A stretch of 64,000 nt of DNA, taken from the NCBI RefSeq assembly GCF_947172395.1, contig NC_069102.1:11680250-11744249 (forward strand), in the 5' to 3' direction. Every line of letters begins with the position of its first letter. Within the stretch, counting starts at the first letter, position 1. Of the stretch, positions 22,035-31,612 are shown piece by piece. Source of the stretch: Bicyclus anynana (lineage: Eukaryota; Arthropoda; Insecta; Lepidoptera; Nymphalidae). The notes beneath the pieces are model-generated. The model made no database searches and had not been told where the DNA came from. It worked only from the letters and a program-made list of their open reading frames with translations. Position numbers and translations under genes: made by a program.

Positions 22035-22857
22035 ACCCTAAGCCATGCCATGGGAACTTAGAAGAACGTGAAATCTTTATGAAGCAGCGCCATCTACATT
22101 CTAGATTTAAGATTCCAGGATAGTAAATACAATTACATAGATGAATCCAGGATAGTAAAAAATCAGAATCGCAGTCCGCGCGGGGCCAACGGGTCCAAAG
22201 CCCAATCCCCTAGGCTGAAAAGCCTCAACCCCGGGAGGGGTTGGAAGAAATCACCGGGGGAGAAAGTTCCCCCGCGACATGCCCGGGCAAGGAGGCATTG
22301 CCTCGAGGCCCGTACCCCCGCCCCGTGTACCACGGGTCGGAGAAGACCCGACGTCTGTCAATTACATAGATGTGTACGTACTAGAATGTTTTTAGAGATT
22401 AAACCCGTGTAAGTACGGAAAAAAAACCGAAAAAAAAAGAATTATTTATCCTTTTAATTTTGACGCGTAATAGAAAGACTGTGTTTGTATTTCTAAAGCA
22501 AAGGGATTATTAAAGAAAAACAGTAAGTGTACATTAATTTCAACAATTTTCCACATAGTCATTTGGCCTAGTGGTGCATAACAAAAGTACAATATAATAA
22601 TCCTGAGTTCGAGCCCGGGGGTAACAAAGGAAAACTTATTGTCTTTTTTTTTTGTTTTTCTCAATTGGTCTCTTCAACTATTACAAAATCAAAAATGTCT
22701 CTCCTTTACAAAAAAATATGCATTATTATTTTTATACTTTTTACTATACTAAAAATACTGTATCTAGTCACTAGATGGCGCTATCACATTCGTTCCGAAA
22801 AAAGTTCGAGTAGCCTATCTATTTCCAATAATACACTGTAATCTTTGCCCTAAGCTT
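22035..22857 (+). mobile_element. Repeat family D, copy 1 (with tRNA-like boxes; interrupted)
   Basis: About 590 bp once the 22144-22358 insertion is removed. It starts ATGCCATGGGAACTTAGAAG and ends near ATACACTGTAATCTTTG. The middle has an A-box-like TTGGCCTAGTGGTGCATAAC and a B-box-like GAGTTCGAGCCCGG at tRNA spacing. Near the ends AGCGCCATCTA and TAGATGGCGCT are inverted. The 8-bp repeat CCCTAAGC flanks it. Other copies: 37304 (minus), 61354 (plus) and a 22-bp piece at 37111. Confidence 0.75.
22144..22358 (+). mobile_element. GC-rich LINE 3' fragment with target-site duplication
   Basis: A GC-rich insertion (CCGCGCGGGGCCAAC, AACCCCGGGAGGGGTTGG, CTCGAGGCCC) flanked by the 14-bp direct repeat CAATTACATAGATG at 22130-22143 and 22359-22372. 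It opens with a second copy of target-like sequence (AATCCAGGATAGTAAA), as if local sequence was copied during insertion. Related to 3407-3612. Confidence 0.7.
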
Positions 22858-23035
22858 TGCCCTAAGCACTTAACATTGAAAAAGCTGCCTTTGTTGTGAC
22901 TTTTGAAAAGGGTTCTATATTCAAACGTTTTTTAGTACATTTCACAAAAATTACTATACAATATACATGGTGGAAAAGCGGCCTTATTTCCATACCAATC
23001 TAAGAGTCTTACCATCCTCACAATTTGTATCGTTG

Positions 23036-23208
23036 TTATAACCCATATTTGGCTCACTGCTGAGCTCGAATTAGAGGGATTAGGTCAATATTCCACCACG
23101 CTGGCCCAATTGGCGGAATTGGCAGACTTCACACAAGCAGAGAATTAAAAAAAAATCTCTGGTATGAGGTTTGATGTCACGATGTTTTCCTTCACCATTG
23201 AGACACGC
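23036..23208 (-). mobile_element. SINE family A, truncated copy
   Basis: Minus strand, from CCCATATTTGGCTCACTGCT to TTCACCATTGAGACACGC. It lacks the tRNA-like head. Confidence 0.8.
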
Positions 23209-23224
23209 TTATAGGAGAGGGGAT

Positions 23225-23457
23225 ACGAAGCTTAAACCCACCACGCTTCCCTAACGGGCTCCCCGTGATAATGTCAAATTGTCAGACGTTAATGATATTA
23301 ATGATCGTGCTCTCCGAAGCACGGGAAGTGCAACTAAGTTCCTAACTGAATGTTGCTGAAAATTCTCAGTATTTCAGCCCGAAACTCGAACCCAGGACGT
23401 CGTACTCAGTCATACATGGGCTTACCACTAGATCAACGAGGCAACATCTAGGGAAGT
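23225..23457 (-). mobile_element. SINE family E (tRNA-derived)
   Basis: On the minus strand the head reads TGATCTAGTGGTAAGCCC (A box) and GGTTCGAGTTTC (B box), then GGCTGAAATACTGAGAATTT and a body ending near CGTATCCCCTCTCC. A partial relative is at 28092. Distinct in sequence from families A and B. Confidence 0.7.
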
Positions 23458-23494
23458 TGACCCATGTGAAATAATTTAAACAATATTAATTTTG

Positions 23495-23716
23495 TATAGT
23501 ACATGGAATAAGGGTCTGAAATATGTATATCGATATTAATTAATATAAGTTAAGGATTTCTTAAAAAACTTAATTTAAAATTATGTAAGTATTTATTGAA
23601 TATTTCCAAACGTCAAAAACGCTGTCGTCCATTTTATGACGTCACGATATCACTTGAAGTCACTAGTGTAAGTGTAGTTTATTTTATGACGTCAGGATAT
23701 TACTTGATGTCACTAT
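23495..23716 (-). repeat. Repeat family H, inverted copy, plus 60-bp tandem duplication
   Basis: TCCAAACGTCAAAAACGCTG and CTGTCGTCCATTTTATGACG are the complement of 21055-21100. At about 23630-23716 the motif TTATGACGTCA(C/G)GATAT plus CACTTGA occurs twice about 55 bp apart. Confidence 0.55.
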
Positions 23717-23949
23717 TGTATTTAGTCTTGTTATTATACTCCGCGACACGAAACAAGTCCCGTAGACGCGGCGCTAATGTCTTAATGACGTTCGTTGTCA
23801 TTTGTTAATGGCGGTCTTAATGTCATTTATGTAAGGCGCTGTCAATTTTAGTTCAGGTTTTAGCCGCGGGGCTTTTTTCTTGATGCGGTTTTAAGGTTTA
23901 GTGTTTAGGGGTTTACGTGACGTCATGACACAGATAAAATATACACCAT

Positions 23950-24292
23950 CATGGCTGATAGCCTCAGACCAATTATTGTATAGGACCTGCCTCGCTAGAC
24001 GTTACTTTTCTGTCAAAGTATATGATCAACGATCTATTGCGATTATAAAAACTGTCTGTATAGAATCGTCGTTAAATAGTTGTAATCGTGTTCGTCGGTT
24101 AAAGAGCTCCGTAAAAATACCTTTTTGTGGAATTGAATTGTGTAAAAAACGGGCGAAAACTTCTAGTTTAGTATGAGATATATACCAAATCTAAGCTCGT
24201 TTTCCTCAGAAAATGACTGACAATTTTGTTCGTGACTATGAGTGCGATACAGGTCCTTCTATAATTGGTCTGAGCTGATAGTGTATTGGCTC
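23950..24292. mobile_element. Candidate MITE with about 30-bp inverted ends
   Basis: GATAGCCTCAGACCAATTAT plus TGTATAGGACCTG on the left matches, as complement, CAGGTCCTTCTATAATTGG plus TCTGAGCTGATAG on the right. Interior noncoding. Confidence 0.6.
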
Positions 24293-24334
24293 GGTTTGTC
24301 ATGAAAATATTTTAAAATTATTTTTTTTTATGAA

Positions 24335-24376
24335 TTTGCTAGTTGACCCTTTTAAAAAAGTGTCAACTAGCCTATT
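24335..24376. repeat. Short palindrome related to family H end
   Basis: GCTAGTTGACCCTTTTAAA and AAGTGTCAACTAGC are near-complementary. The same arm begins the family H copy at 20826. Confidence 0.6.
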
Positions 24377-24710
24377 CCCAGTAACCCGCTGATTGTATCT
24401 CCAAGTCAACGGTTGAGTGTCCGGATGATCTAGTTGCACAAATTGCACGAAGCACGCTTGTTTGCGAACTCACGGTTGATAATCTTATTACGAGTCTCGA
24501 GAGTATGTTTACGGGTTAAGGGGCCTGAAGCTTAAACGCAAACATACGGTAACCTTAAAACATATTGTAGAGTAACGATATTTTATAGTATAGATAGGTT
24601 ACGTGCCTATAAAATCACTGCAAAGAGTGATCCGAATTTAGCTATTACCCCTGAACACACACATGCACAGTTTTGTCTTTAATTCCATTATATATAGTTT
24701 ATGTAGGTAA

Positions 24711-25033
24711 GAGCCGTGATAGCCCAGTGGATATGACCTCTGCCTCCGATTCCGGACGGTTTGAGTTCAAATCCTGTCCGGGCCATGCACCTACAACTTT
24801 TCAGTTGTGTGCATTTTAAGAATTAAATATCACGTGTCTCAAACGGTGAAGGAAAACATCGTGAGGAAACCTGCATACCAGAGAATTTTCTTAATTCTCT
24901 GCGTGTGTGAAGTCTGCCAATCCGCATTGGTCCAGCGTGGTGGACTATTGGCCTAACCCCTCTCATTCTGAGAGGAGACTCGTGCTCAGCAGTGAGCTGA
25001 ATATGAGTTGATAATGATGATGACACAACACAA
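24711..25033 (+). mobile_element. SINE family A, full-length reference copy
   Basis: The head has A box (GATAGCCCAGTGGATATG) and B box (GAGTTCAAATCC). Then come ACCTACAACTTTTCAGTTGT, ATCACGTGTCTCAAACGG, GCAGTGAGCTGAATATGAG and the tail TTGATAATGATGATGACA, followed by ACACA repeats. It is a Pol III-type SINE. The tail is shared with the RTE-like LINE ends at 6568 and 17957, suggesting that LINE supplies its reverse transcriptase. Confidence 0.92.
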
Positions 25034-25227
25034 CACAACAACATAGTAGACAATATTCAGGTATTATTTGTTTAAATAACTTTCATTGTTTAATAAGCGA
25101 CTAAATGAAATTAAGACATTTATGTACATTTTGTCCGCCTCAGTTTTGTTGCGCTGGTGCCCTATATTTCTAGTATGAAAAAATCGTTGGTGTAGACCAA
25201 TTATCTAAACAAATATTTGAAAAACGG

Positions 25228-25335
25228 TCATCATTGACAACCCATATTCGGCTAACTGTTGAGCACGAGTCACCTCTCAGTATGAATAGTTGACAACGGG
25301 ATGGGCAAACTTCACATACCTACGAAGAGAATTTA
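25228..25335 (-). mobile_element. SINE family A, eroded fragment
   Basis: Minus-strand remnants ACCCATATTCGGCTAACTG and GAGCACGAGTC with internal loss. Confidence 0.6.
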
Positions 25336-25587
25336 GTACAACAATTTAGTCGTACCATGTGCTGAAAAATTACTTAAACGTTGATTTTATACTTGATAAT
25401 TATTTTTGAATAGTTGTTTCAACTAATGTAAATTTAATTGTATTCACTCCAAAGTAGTTTTCTTTCAAAAGACGGGCATAATTTTTGTTTTATACATATT
25501 GAACGATTTTTTGTATGTACTTTTAGCGGTCACAATGAAAAAAAAATGTACTATGCAAAGTTGTACATCTAGCTTAAAAACATGTTC

Positions 25588-25878
25588 GTCGTCATCAACC
25601 CATATTCGGCTCACTGCTGAACTCGAGTCTCCTCTCAAAATTAGAGGGGTTAGGCCCAATGCGGATTGGCAGACTTCACACACGCAGAGAATTAAGATAA
25701 TTCTCTGGTATGTAGGTTTCCTCACGATGTTTTCTTTCACCGATTGAGACACGTGATATTTAATTTCTTAAAATGCACACGACTGAAAAGTTGGAGGTGC
25801 ATGCCCCGGACCGGATTCGAACCCACACCCTCCGGAATCGGAGGCAGAGGTCATATCCACTGGGCTATCACGGGTCAA
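25588..25878 (-). mobile_element. SINE family A, near full-length
   Basis: Minus strand, from ATCAACCCATATTCGGCTC through TTCACCGATTGAGACACG to the tRNA-like head (CGGATTCGAACCCACACCC; TATCCACTGGGCTATCACG). It lacks about 30 bp around the GTGGACTATTGG segment. Confidence 0.9.
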
Positions 25879-26328
25879 TGCACGGCAAAAAACATGTTCA
25901 TATAATAAGAACTCTAAAAATGTAAAGTATTTTCAAAAACTTTGTCACAATAGCAATTTTTTGTAAAAAGATCGGAAACGCTCAGTGAGCGGAAAAATAG
26001 CTCCTAATGAGTAGGGGTTACAGTAAAACATCCACATGGCGAAATTCGTGTTATTGTTATGGCTCTAATGAAAACGCGCACGATGCGTTGTGGCAATCCC
26101 AGAAAGACCAAACGTTTTCGATCTTTGAGCGTAACACAATATTAATATTGGCTGGAAAGTAATTACCTAATCATAAATCGATTGCAATATACTTAATCTT
26201 TAACACAAATAAGCATTCAAGGTTATTATGAGTATGTAATTAATGATTAGTAAACTAAACCGTGCAATTTACCGCCATTTTTAACCATCTTTTATATGGA
26301 TGTATTTTTCGTGAAGTAAATAATTTAT

Positions 26329-26438
26329 AAAAAAGCCGTGGTAGCCCAGTGGATATGACTCTGCCTTCGATTCGGAGGGCGAAGGTTCGAATTTACCCCG
26401 GCGCATGCACCTCTAACTTTTCAGTTATGTGCATTTTT
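26329..26438 (+). mobile_element. SINE family A, 5' head only
   Basis: A tRNA-like head with A box (GGTAGCCCAGTGGATATG) and B box (GGTTCGAATTTACC), then TTTTCAGTTATGTGCATTTT, where it stops. A copy that keeps the 5' end but lacks the 3' end. Confidence 0.8.
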
Positions 26439-26817
26439 AACGTAATTAAATGAAAAATCATATTTTTCATTCAGTGTGACTTTTTTCATTAGGTAAATAA
26501 AGTATATTTACCGTACAAATAACAAAGATATTTGTAATTTAGTTTGAACACCCTTACAAATCTACCATTCTTACGAATCAACGACGTCATTAATTCGTGC
26601 TGTTTAGTGTAGAGCGTTTTTAGCGATCCGTGGCAACAGCGCAAATAGGCTTTAAATCCCTAAAGTAAAGTAAGTGATGATCGCCGATAATCTGTTACTT
26701 TTTCTACAAAATTACTTTACTATTAGAATACTCTTAATTTAAATACAATTAAAAAAAACTGTCATCACCCCTAAAAAATGTATATTGAAACTTTGAATAA
26801 AGACGTCAGTACCTATG

Positions 26818-26898
26818 TCATAGTCCAAGCGAGGAATTGAACTTAGAACCCCGTCATCCGAAGCCGCATATAAGCTAACCAGTGGACCAGCGTGGTAC
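26818..26898 (-). repeat. tRNA-like SINE head
   Basis: On the minus strand CTGGTCCACTGGTTAGCTT and GGGGTTCTAAGTTCAATTCC resemble A and B boxes. There is no cloverleaf-quality acceptor stem, so it is read as a SINE relic rather than a tRNA gene. Confidence 0.5.
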
Positions 26899-27122
26899 TA
26901 TAACTTATACAACTACTAGATTAATGCGAAACAATACATGATTTTGTTATAATATAGAATATATAGCATAGAACAACCTCAGACACCGTCCCAGCTCATA
27001 TTTGTCAATCTTCGATCGGAATTAATTGGAAAATCTCCGTCTAGAAACGCAACAAGTGGCATTCAACAACTGCGCACAACAACCGAAAAATATACATACA
27101 TTTATATACATAAATAACTCAC

Positions 27123-27425
27123 CGTGTATAAATAACAAGCGTGTATTTTATACGTATCACTGATTCGTGTAACGTTCACTGCATAACTGATACGGGGTTT
27201 ATTTTCGCTTGGCGGGACGTGTACTCCTGTCGACCGCTAGGAGACGACTGAGTCTGAAATTGTTGTGATTCGCGAGCCAATCTGTCTGGACATCCTCGGG
27301 TCCTGGAGGCTGGGCGGGGAACGCGGGGCGCGGGGGGACGCGATTGATCTGCGGCTCCGTATCCGGTGTGCCGTGTCCTGAATGAAAGCCCTCGCGCGGT
27401 ATACAACTGCTTGCGACAGTCAGAT
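27123..27425 (-). other. Candidate noncoding first exon and promoter of the glutamate transporter
   Basis: A GC-rich minus-strand island in AT-rich DNA that ends in a consensus donor (TATACACG/GTGAGT, GT at 27122-27121). The next downstream minus-strand acceptor with coding sequence in this study is the transporter exon at 13962, which opens 21 bp before the ATG and so needs an upstream 5' exon. An initiator-like AGCAGTTGTATACC lies near 27410. No transcript is available. The upstream boundary is a guess. Confidence 0.4.
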
Positions 27426-27461
27426 ATCCCTCAATTTATAACGCCTGAAACTTTGGGTGTT

Positions 27462-27636
27462 AGCCCCTGTAGCCAAATGGCACGACGATTCTCTTTCTAC
27501 GATCGCAATCGCTTCGTAAACTAGAAAAATGTATTGCAATGACAGATCTTGATCACGTGACCTTTCGATAGCATAATGTCATTCCCATACATTTTCTAGT
27601 TTTCGAAGCGTTTGCGATCGTAGAAAGAGAATCGAG
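27462..27636. mobile_element. MITE C, copy lacking the right terminus
   Basis: Starts AGCCCCTGTAGCCAAATGG and has both long arms (GATTCTCTTTCTACGATCGC and its complement ending AAAGAGAATCGA), but lacks the final GACGTGCCACTTGGCTACAG. It lies just upstream of the proposed first exon. Confidence 0.8.
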
Positions 27637-27732
27637 CTTCTCTTCCAAAGCCAGAACACTCGAAACTCCATTATTGGCCGACCAAAACAAACAGGACAAG
27701 GGCAATACTATATTAGAATTTATAAAATGAGG

Positions 27733-28018
27733 TGATTTTTTTATGCTTTACAAGTTAGCCCTTAACTACAATCTTACCTGATGGTAAGTGATGATGCAAT
27801 CTAATATGGAATTACGGAAGCGGTAACTTGTAAGGAATTGGATGAAAATCCACATCCCTTTCGGTTTCTAGTAGGGTGATAACTAGCCACGGCCGAAGCC
27901 TCACACCAGCCACACCTGGACTAATTAAGAAAGCCTCAATCGACCCAACCGGAGATCGAACCCAGGACCACCGCCTTGTAAACCGCCGCGTATACCACTG
28001 CGACAAGGAGGCCGTCAA
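27733..28018 (-). mobile_element. SINE family B, near full-length
   Basis: Minus strand with tail, body and tRNA-like head (GGAGATCGAACCCAGGACC; CCACTGCGACAAGGAGGCC). It lacks about 50 bp of body around the CGGTACGATGTCG region. Confidence 0.9.
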
Positions 28019-28091
28019 AAGAGGTATGTCTGTAGTACAGGCTCTTAGTACTTACGCTCGCGTCCTACGCGTGGAGTATTTTGTATAACAG

Positions 28092-28250
28092 GCTTGCTTG
28101 TCTCCTTGGTCCAGTGATTAGCCTATGTGGCTTATGTTAACGAGGTAGTGGGTTCGAGTCCTGAGGCTATGAAATATTGAGATTTGTCTCCACTGGTGCG
28201 ACCGATTCCATCTCCGAACTACGAGGAGTGTTAATTAAGTAGTGAGATTT
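28092..28250 (+). mobile_element. SINE family E, second copy
   Basis: A head with CCTTGGTCCAGTGATTAGCC (A box) and GTGGGTTCGAGTCCTG (B box), then GAAATATTGAGATTTGTC. The body differs from the copy at 23225, so this may be a subfamily. Confidence 0.6.
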
Positions 28251-28272
28251 ATAAAATATATACTTTTTAGTA

Positions 28273-28330
28273 AAAAAAAATATAAATACTGGCAGGCTGA
28301 CCTATGCCTGCCAGTATTTATATTTTTTTT
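28273..28330. repeat. Perfect 25-bp hairpin
   Basis: The arms run from AAAAAAAATATAAATACTGG plus CAGGC to its exact complement, separated by the 8-nt loop TGACCTAT. No mismatch. An A run opens one arm and a T run closes the other. No gene adjoins it. Confidence 0.9.
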
Positions 28331-28455
28331 CTCTGTAATACTAATTTACTAATAAATCAAAAGGTTTAGATTCTCTGTTTTTTTCTGAATGTAGATATAT
28401 TGTTTGCTTCATTCCGGAGCGAGGTTGCGAAAATTTTTATAGCCGAATCACAGAG

Positions 28456-28606
28456 TAGATACATTAAAAGTTACTGATGCGACGCTTCGTGTCATACTGA
28501 CTCGGGAATGTATTCATTTTTGAATTTTGTATTTGGAGCGGCTACGACATCGTCGTGTTCTGTGCACTCTATCTGTTTAATCTGTGGGCCGAATATAATA
28601 TTATTT
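28456..28606 (+). repeat. Repeat family G, copy 1
   Basis: Marked by AAGTTACTGATGCGACGCTT, ACTGACTCGGGAATGTATTC and GGCTACGACATCGTCGTGTT. Also found at 37068 and 53884. Class unknown, no ORF. Confidence 0.7.
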
Positions 28607-28998
28607 ATAGCATATTGCAAGACATTCTTCTTTTATTGCTCCACTTTTTGCGTTGACAATTAAGCTATGTAATAATTTAGAATTTAAGAATGTAATTTAT
28701 GTAGCATTACTTAAAAATAACGATCTTTCTTTCTATATTTATTTGTTTTAATTTACTATTATTTTAACTATGTATTCCATTTTATGAGTACCTATTTTTT
28801 TATTTAAGTGTATATTATAAGATTCAACTTCAACCCTTACGAAGTTGGAATCTGAAACAGGGATCTTGTAAGCGCCTACGCCGTAGGCTTAGAGCTTTGA
28901 AAGCTACGCGTTATAAAACGATCTGCGAACATCGTTTAGTTGGACATTATTTTTTTGCGTAGTATTATATCTTTGCGTAGTATTTATAAGTATAACAC

Positions 28999-29116
28999 AC
29001 ATCAAGCGAGTTGCAGGGATTCGCTGGATACAGGTGGCTCAGTATCGTGATGTTTGGAAGTCCCTACAAAAGGCCTATGTCCTGCAGTGGACTACCATCG
29101 GCTAATATGATGTTGA
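28999..29116 (+). mobile_element. RTE-like LINE 3' tail
   Basis: Nearly identical to the end of the copy at 17660: CATCAAGCGAGTTGCAGGGA, TTCGCTGGATACAGGTGGCT and GGCCTATGTCCTGCAGTGG, then ATCGGCTAATATGATG. Confidence 0.8.
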
Positions 29117-29590
29117 TCTATCTAACACATAATTTTACTAATAATATTAACACCCGCGGCTTTCAACATTCAATTTTGCACGACAATTGGTTTCGAGATA
29201 TCGTGACTTTTCTCTTTTTTAAATACTCGTAGTTCGTAGATTATTATCAAGAGGAAAGCTTTAATTGTTTGTTTACACTGAATAGGCTCTGAAGCTACCG
29301 AACCTATTTGAAAAATTCTTTCACCATTAGCCTAGCGCTAGAAAGTTTTTTAACGGACATTAAAAAATCGTTCAAATACAACAAATGCATTCCCAAGTAT
29401 TTGTTCACGACAGCGTTTTTAATATACGACGCTTTTTTGTCGAGCAGTGTTGCATTTTCAATTTGGGCGTTGGAAAAAGACTTTAATTCAACTTCATACT
29501 TTACGCTACGTCAGCCAACACTAGGTTATAACGCATCGCTTTTTTACCTCTCGTGCGATTGAGGCCTTACGCTAGCTTATTGTTACGGGT

Positions 29591-29704
29591 CGTCGTCATC
29601 AACCTATACTCGGCTCACTGCTGAGCTCGAGTCTCCTCTCAGAATGAGAGGGAGTAAGGCCAATAGTCCACCTCGCTGGCCCAATGCGGATTGGCAGACT
29701 TCAC
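29591..29704 (-). mobile_element. SINE family A, 5'-truncated, with target duplications
   Basis: A minus-strand 3' end of SINE A (ATCAACCTATACTCGGCTCA to GGATTGGCAGACTTCAC) bracketed by the perfect 12-bp direct repeat ATTGTTACGGGT at 29579-29590 and 29705-29716. This is direct evidence of 5'-truncated retroposition. Confidence 0.92.
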
Positions 29705-29879
29705 ATTGTTACGGGTACCTATTAATAAAGACTTATGGACTATATGCTATCAACCTAAAGTGTCCCATTGTCATGGGTTTTTCTTGTACCAAAACGCGTT
29801 TGGAATCCTTGTAACTTTAAATTTATGTTTTTGAATTTACTTATCACGAATTTTCAAAAGTGCTTGTAAACTAAGCCTA

Positions 29880-30100
29880 TCACTAATATTATAAAGGCGA
29901 AAGTTTGTGTATAAGTGTACCTAAGTATGTTTGTTTCTCTTTTACGCTGCGGCTACTGAAGCAATTTGTCTGAAATTTGGAATGGTAATAGATTTAACTC
30001 TGGATTAACACATAGGCTACTTTTTATCCCGGAAAAATCCATGGTTCCCGCGGGATTTGTGAAAAACTGATTTCCAAGCGGACGAAGTCGCGGGCGCTAG
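29880..30100 (+). mobile_element. Helitron-like short repeat, complete ends
   Basis: Begins TCACTAATATTATAAAGGCG after A and ends GTCGCGGGCGCTAG before T, the A/T insertion context and TC...CTAG termini of Helitrons. The middle carries CATAGGCTACTTTTTATCCC and ATCCATGGTTCCCGCGGG, shared with 50330-50625. Confidence 0.65.
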
Positions 30101-30109
30101 TTTCAAATA

Positions 30110-30950
30110 AATTAAATTTGAATATTTGAATTTATTTATATATACGCAATGATGATAAATACTGTTATGTGTTACTAGGTCATGAAAAATAAAGCGCTCA
30201 AAAGAGGAAATTTACACATCTCAATGTTAGTTGTGGTCAACAGCGGACGTTATTTAAAAAAATAATACCCAAATATCGTCTACAATGTCGAGTTGTGTGT
30301 CCAGGAAGTGTGAAAACTATATATACATAAATATATAATGAAATTAAAGACCACATTGTGCATGTGTGCTCTCAGTGGTGTTAAATTAGTTAAATCAGCT
30401 GAAAATCAGCGCCGTGTACTTGTACGTAGTGCACGGCATATGCTGAGCTGAGCTGTAAACCCTTTCTTGTTAAGGGTTACAGACAGACATGCTATCATAA
30501 GGATAGGATATTATTATTTTCTTATTTAAATTCAGGATCACTTTTTGCAGTGATTTTGTAGGGACCTATAAATAGTTTAAAATTATCATTGATGTATATA
30601 AGTACTCGGACTGTGTACAGATAAGTACACAATCCGCTCCCGAAGAGCGCTGAAATCATAGACTTTTGGGTCCGTGCTGAAATAGCCATCAGCAGCAATT
30701 AAATGAATATTATATAACAGCCTCGCGCCATATGCCCACAAACGAACGGGCCACGGATTAAAATAATTAACGTGTTTTATGATTCCGACCTTTAGCAATT
30801 GCTACATCCGACGCCATTCATTATATTTGCGAATTGCGGATATAGCGTATATTTTTAAATTGAACGCTTTAGAGTTTCCTAAAATTAACAAAAAAATTAT
30901 GTTTTTTGTTCGACTCTCGATTGGCTTTAATTAGCTACTCTACATTAGGT
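30110..30950. other. Intergenic interval without recognised gene
   Basis: AT-rich. No ORF with recognisable similarity and no clear repeat boundary on either strand. Confidence 0.4.
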
Positions 30951-30956
30951 AAGTAC

Positions 30957-31612
30957 CAGAGGCGTAGTTAGTATCAGCCGTATCAATCATAAGGGACCTC
31001 CGGACTCTGTGCTTCAAGGCAGGGCAGACTACTTACGTGTGAACATCGATCGTAGATAGTTAGATGGGTCCCGAAGCGGTCATTGGTTTCGCAAATACTT
31101 ACGAATAAAAAGTAACAACTTTCTCATTACATTCGTGTTGCGGCTGTGTTTTTACACTTCCAAAATGATCACGAAGGCATAATTAAGGGATTAAGCAAGA
31201 AAAAAAGCAGTAAAATATTTTTTGTTGCATGCTAAGTTATGATGTGCGTTGTCAATGTTATGTCTTTGAGTTAAGACATAATATTGTGCGGTCTTTAATA
31301 TGGAGGGGCCCATCTAACGATTTATATCGATGTAAAACAGAGTAGAGTAAATCAAAAACTAAAGAGATTTTTCGGGATAGAGCTTCCCAACTAATATTGA
31401 TATAGGGCCCCTCTAAGGCACGCTTAGCAAATGGTAGATAAGTACTCGTGCCTACTTAGTCTATTACTTATTTAATGATATCCAATATGAGCTTTTCTTT
31501 CTTAAAATAAATCTTTAGTAAAATTACTCAGTTTGAGGGGCTTGGCTACCGTCGTATCAGCCCTATCAATGATACGGGGCCGGGCTACAGGGGCCTCATT
31601 TGTGAAAGCAAA
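30957..31612 (-). repeat. Repeat family F, inverted relative
   Basis: Two separated blocks, GTATCAGCCGTATCAATCAT near 30972 and GTATCAGCCCTATCAATGAT near 31552, match the 5040-5338 repeat in inverse orientation. Between them are GGCCCCTCTAAGGCACGCTT and unique DNA. It may be one diverged long copy or two short ones. Confidence 0.45.

Noticed and set aside
24711..24790. Possible tRNA gene
   Set aside because: It is the head of a full-length SINE A. The same head recurs with the same downstream body elsewhere in the window.
27176..27406. 76-residue minus-strand ORF in the GC-rich island
   Set aside because: No similarity or conserved pattern. The region is better read as a noncoding first exon or promoter.
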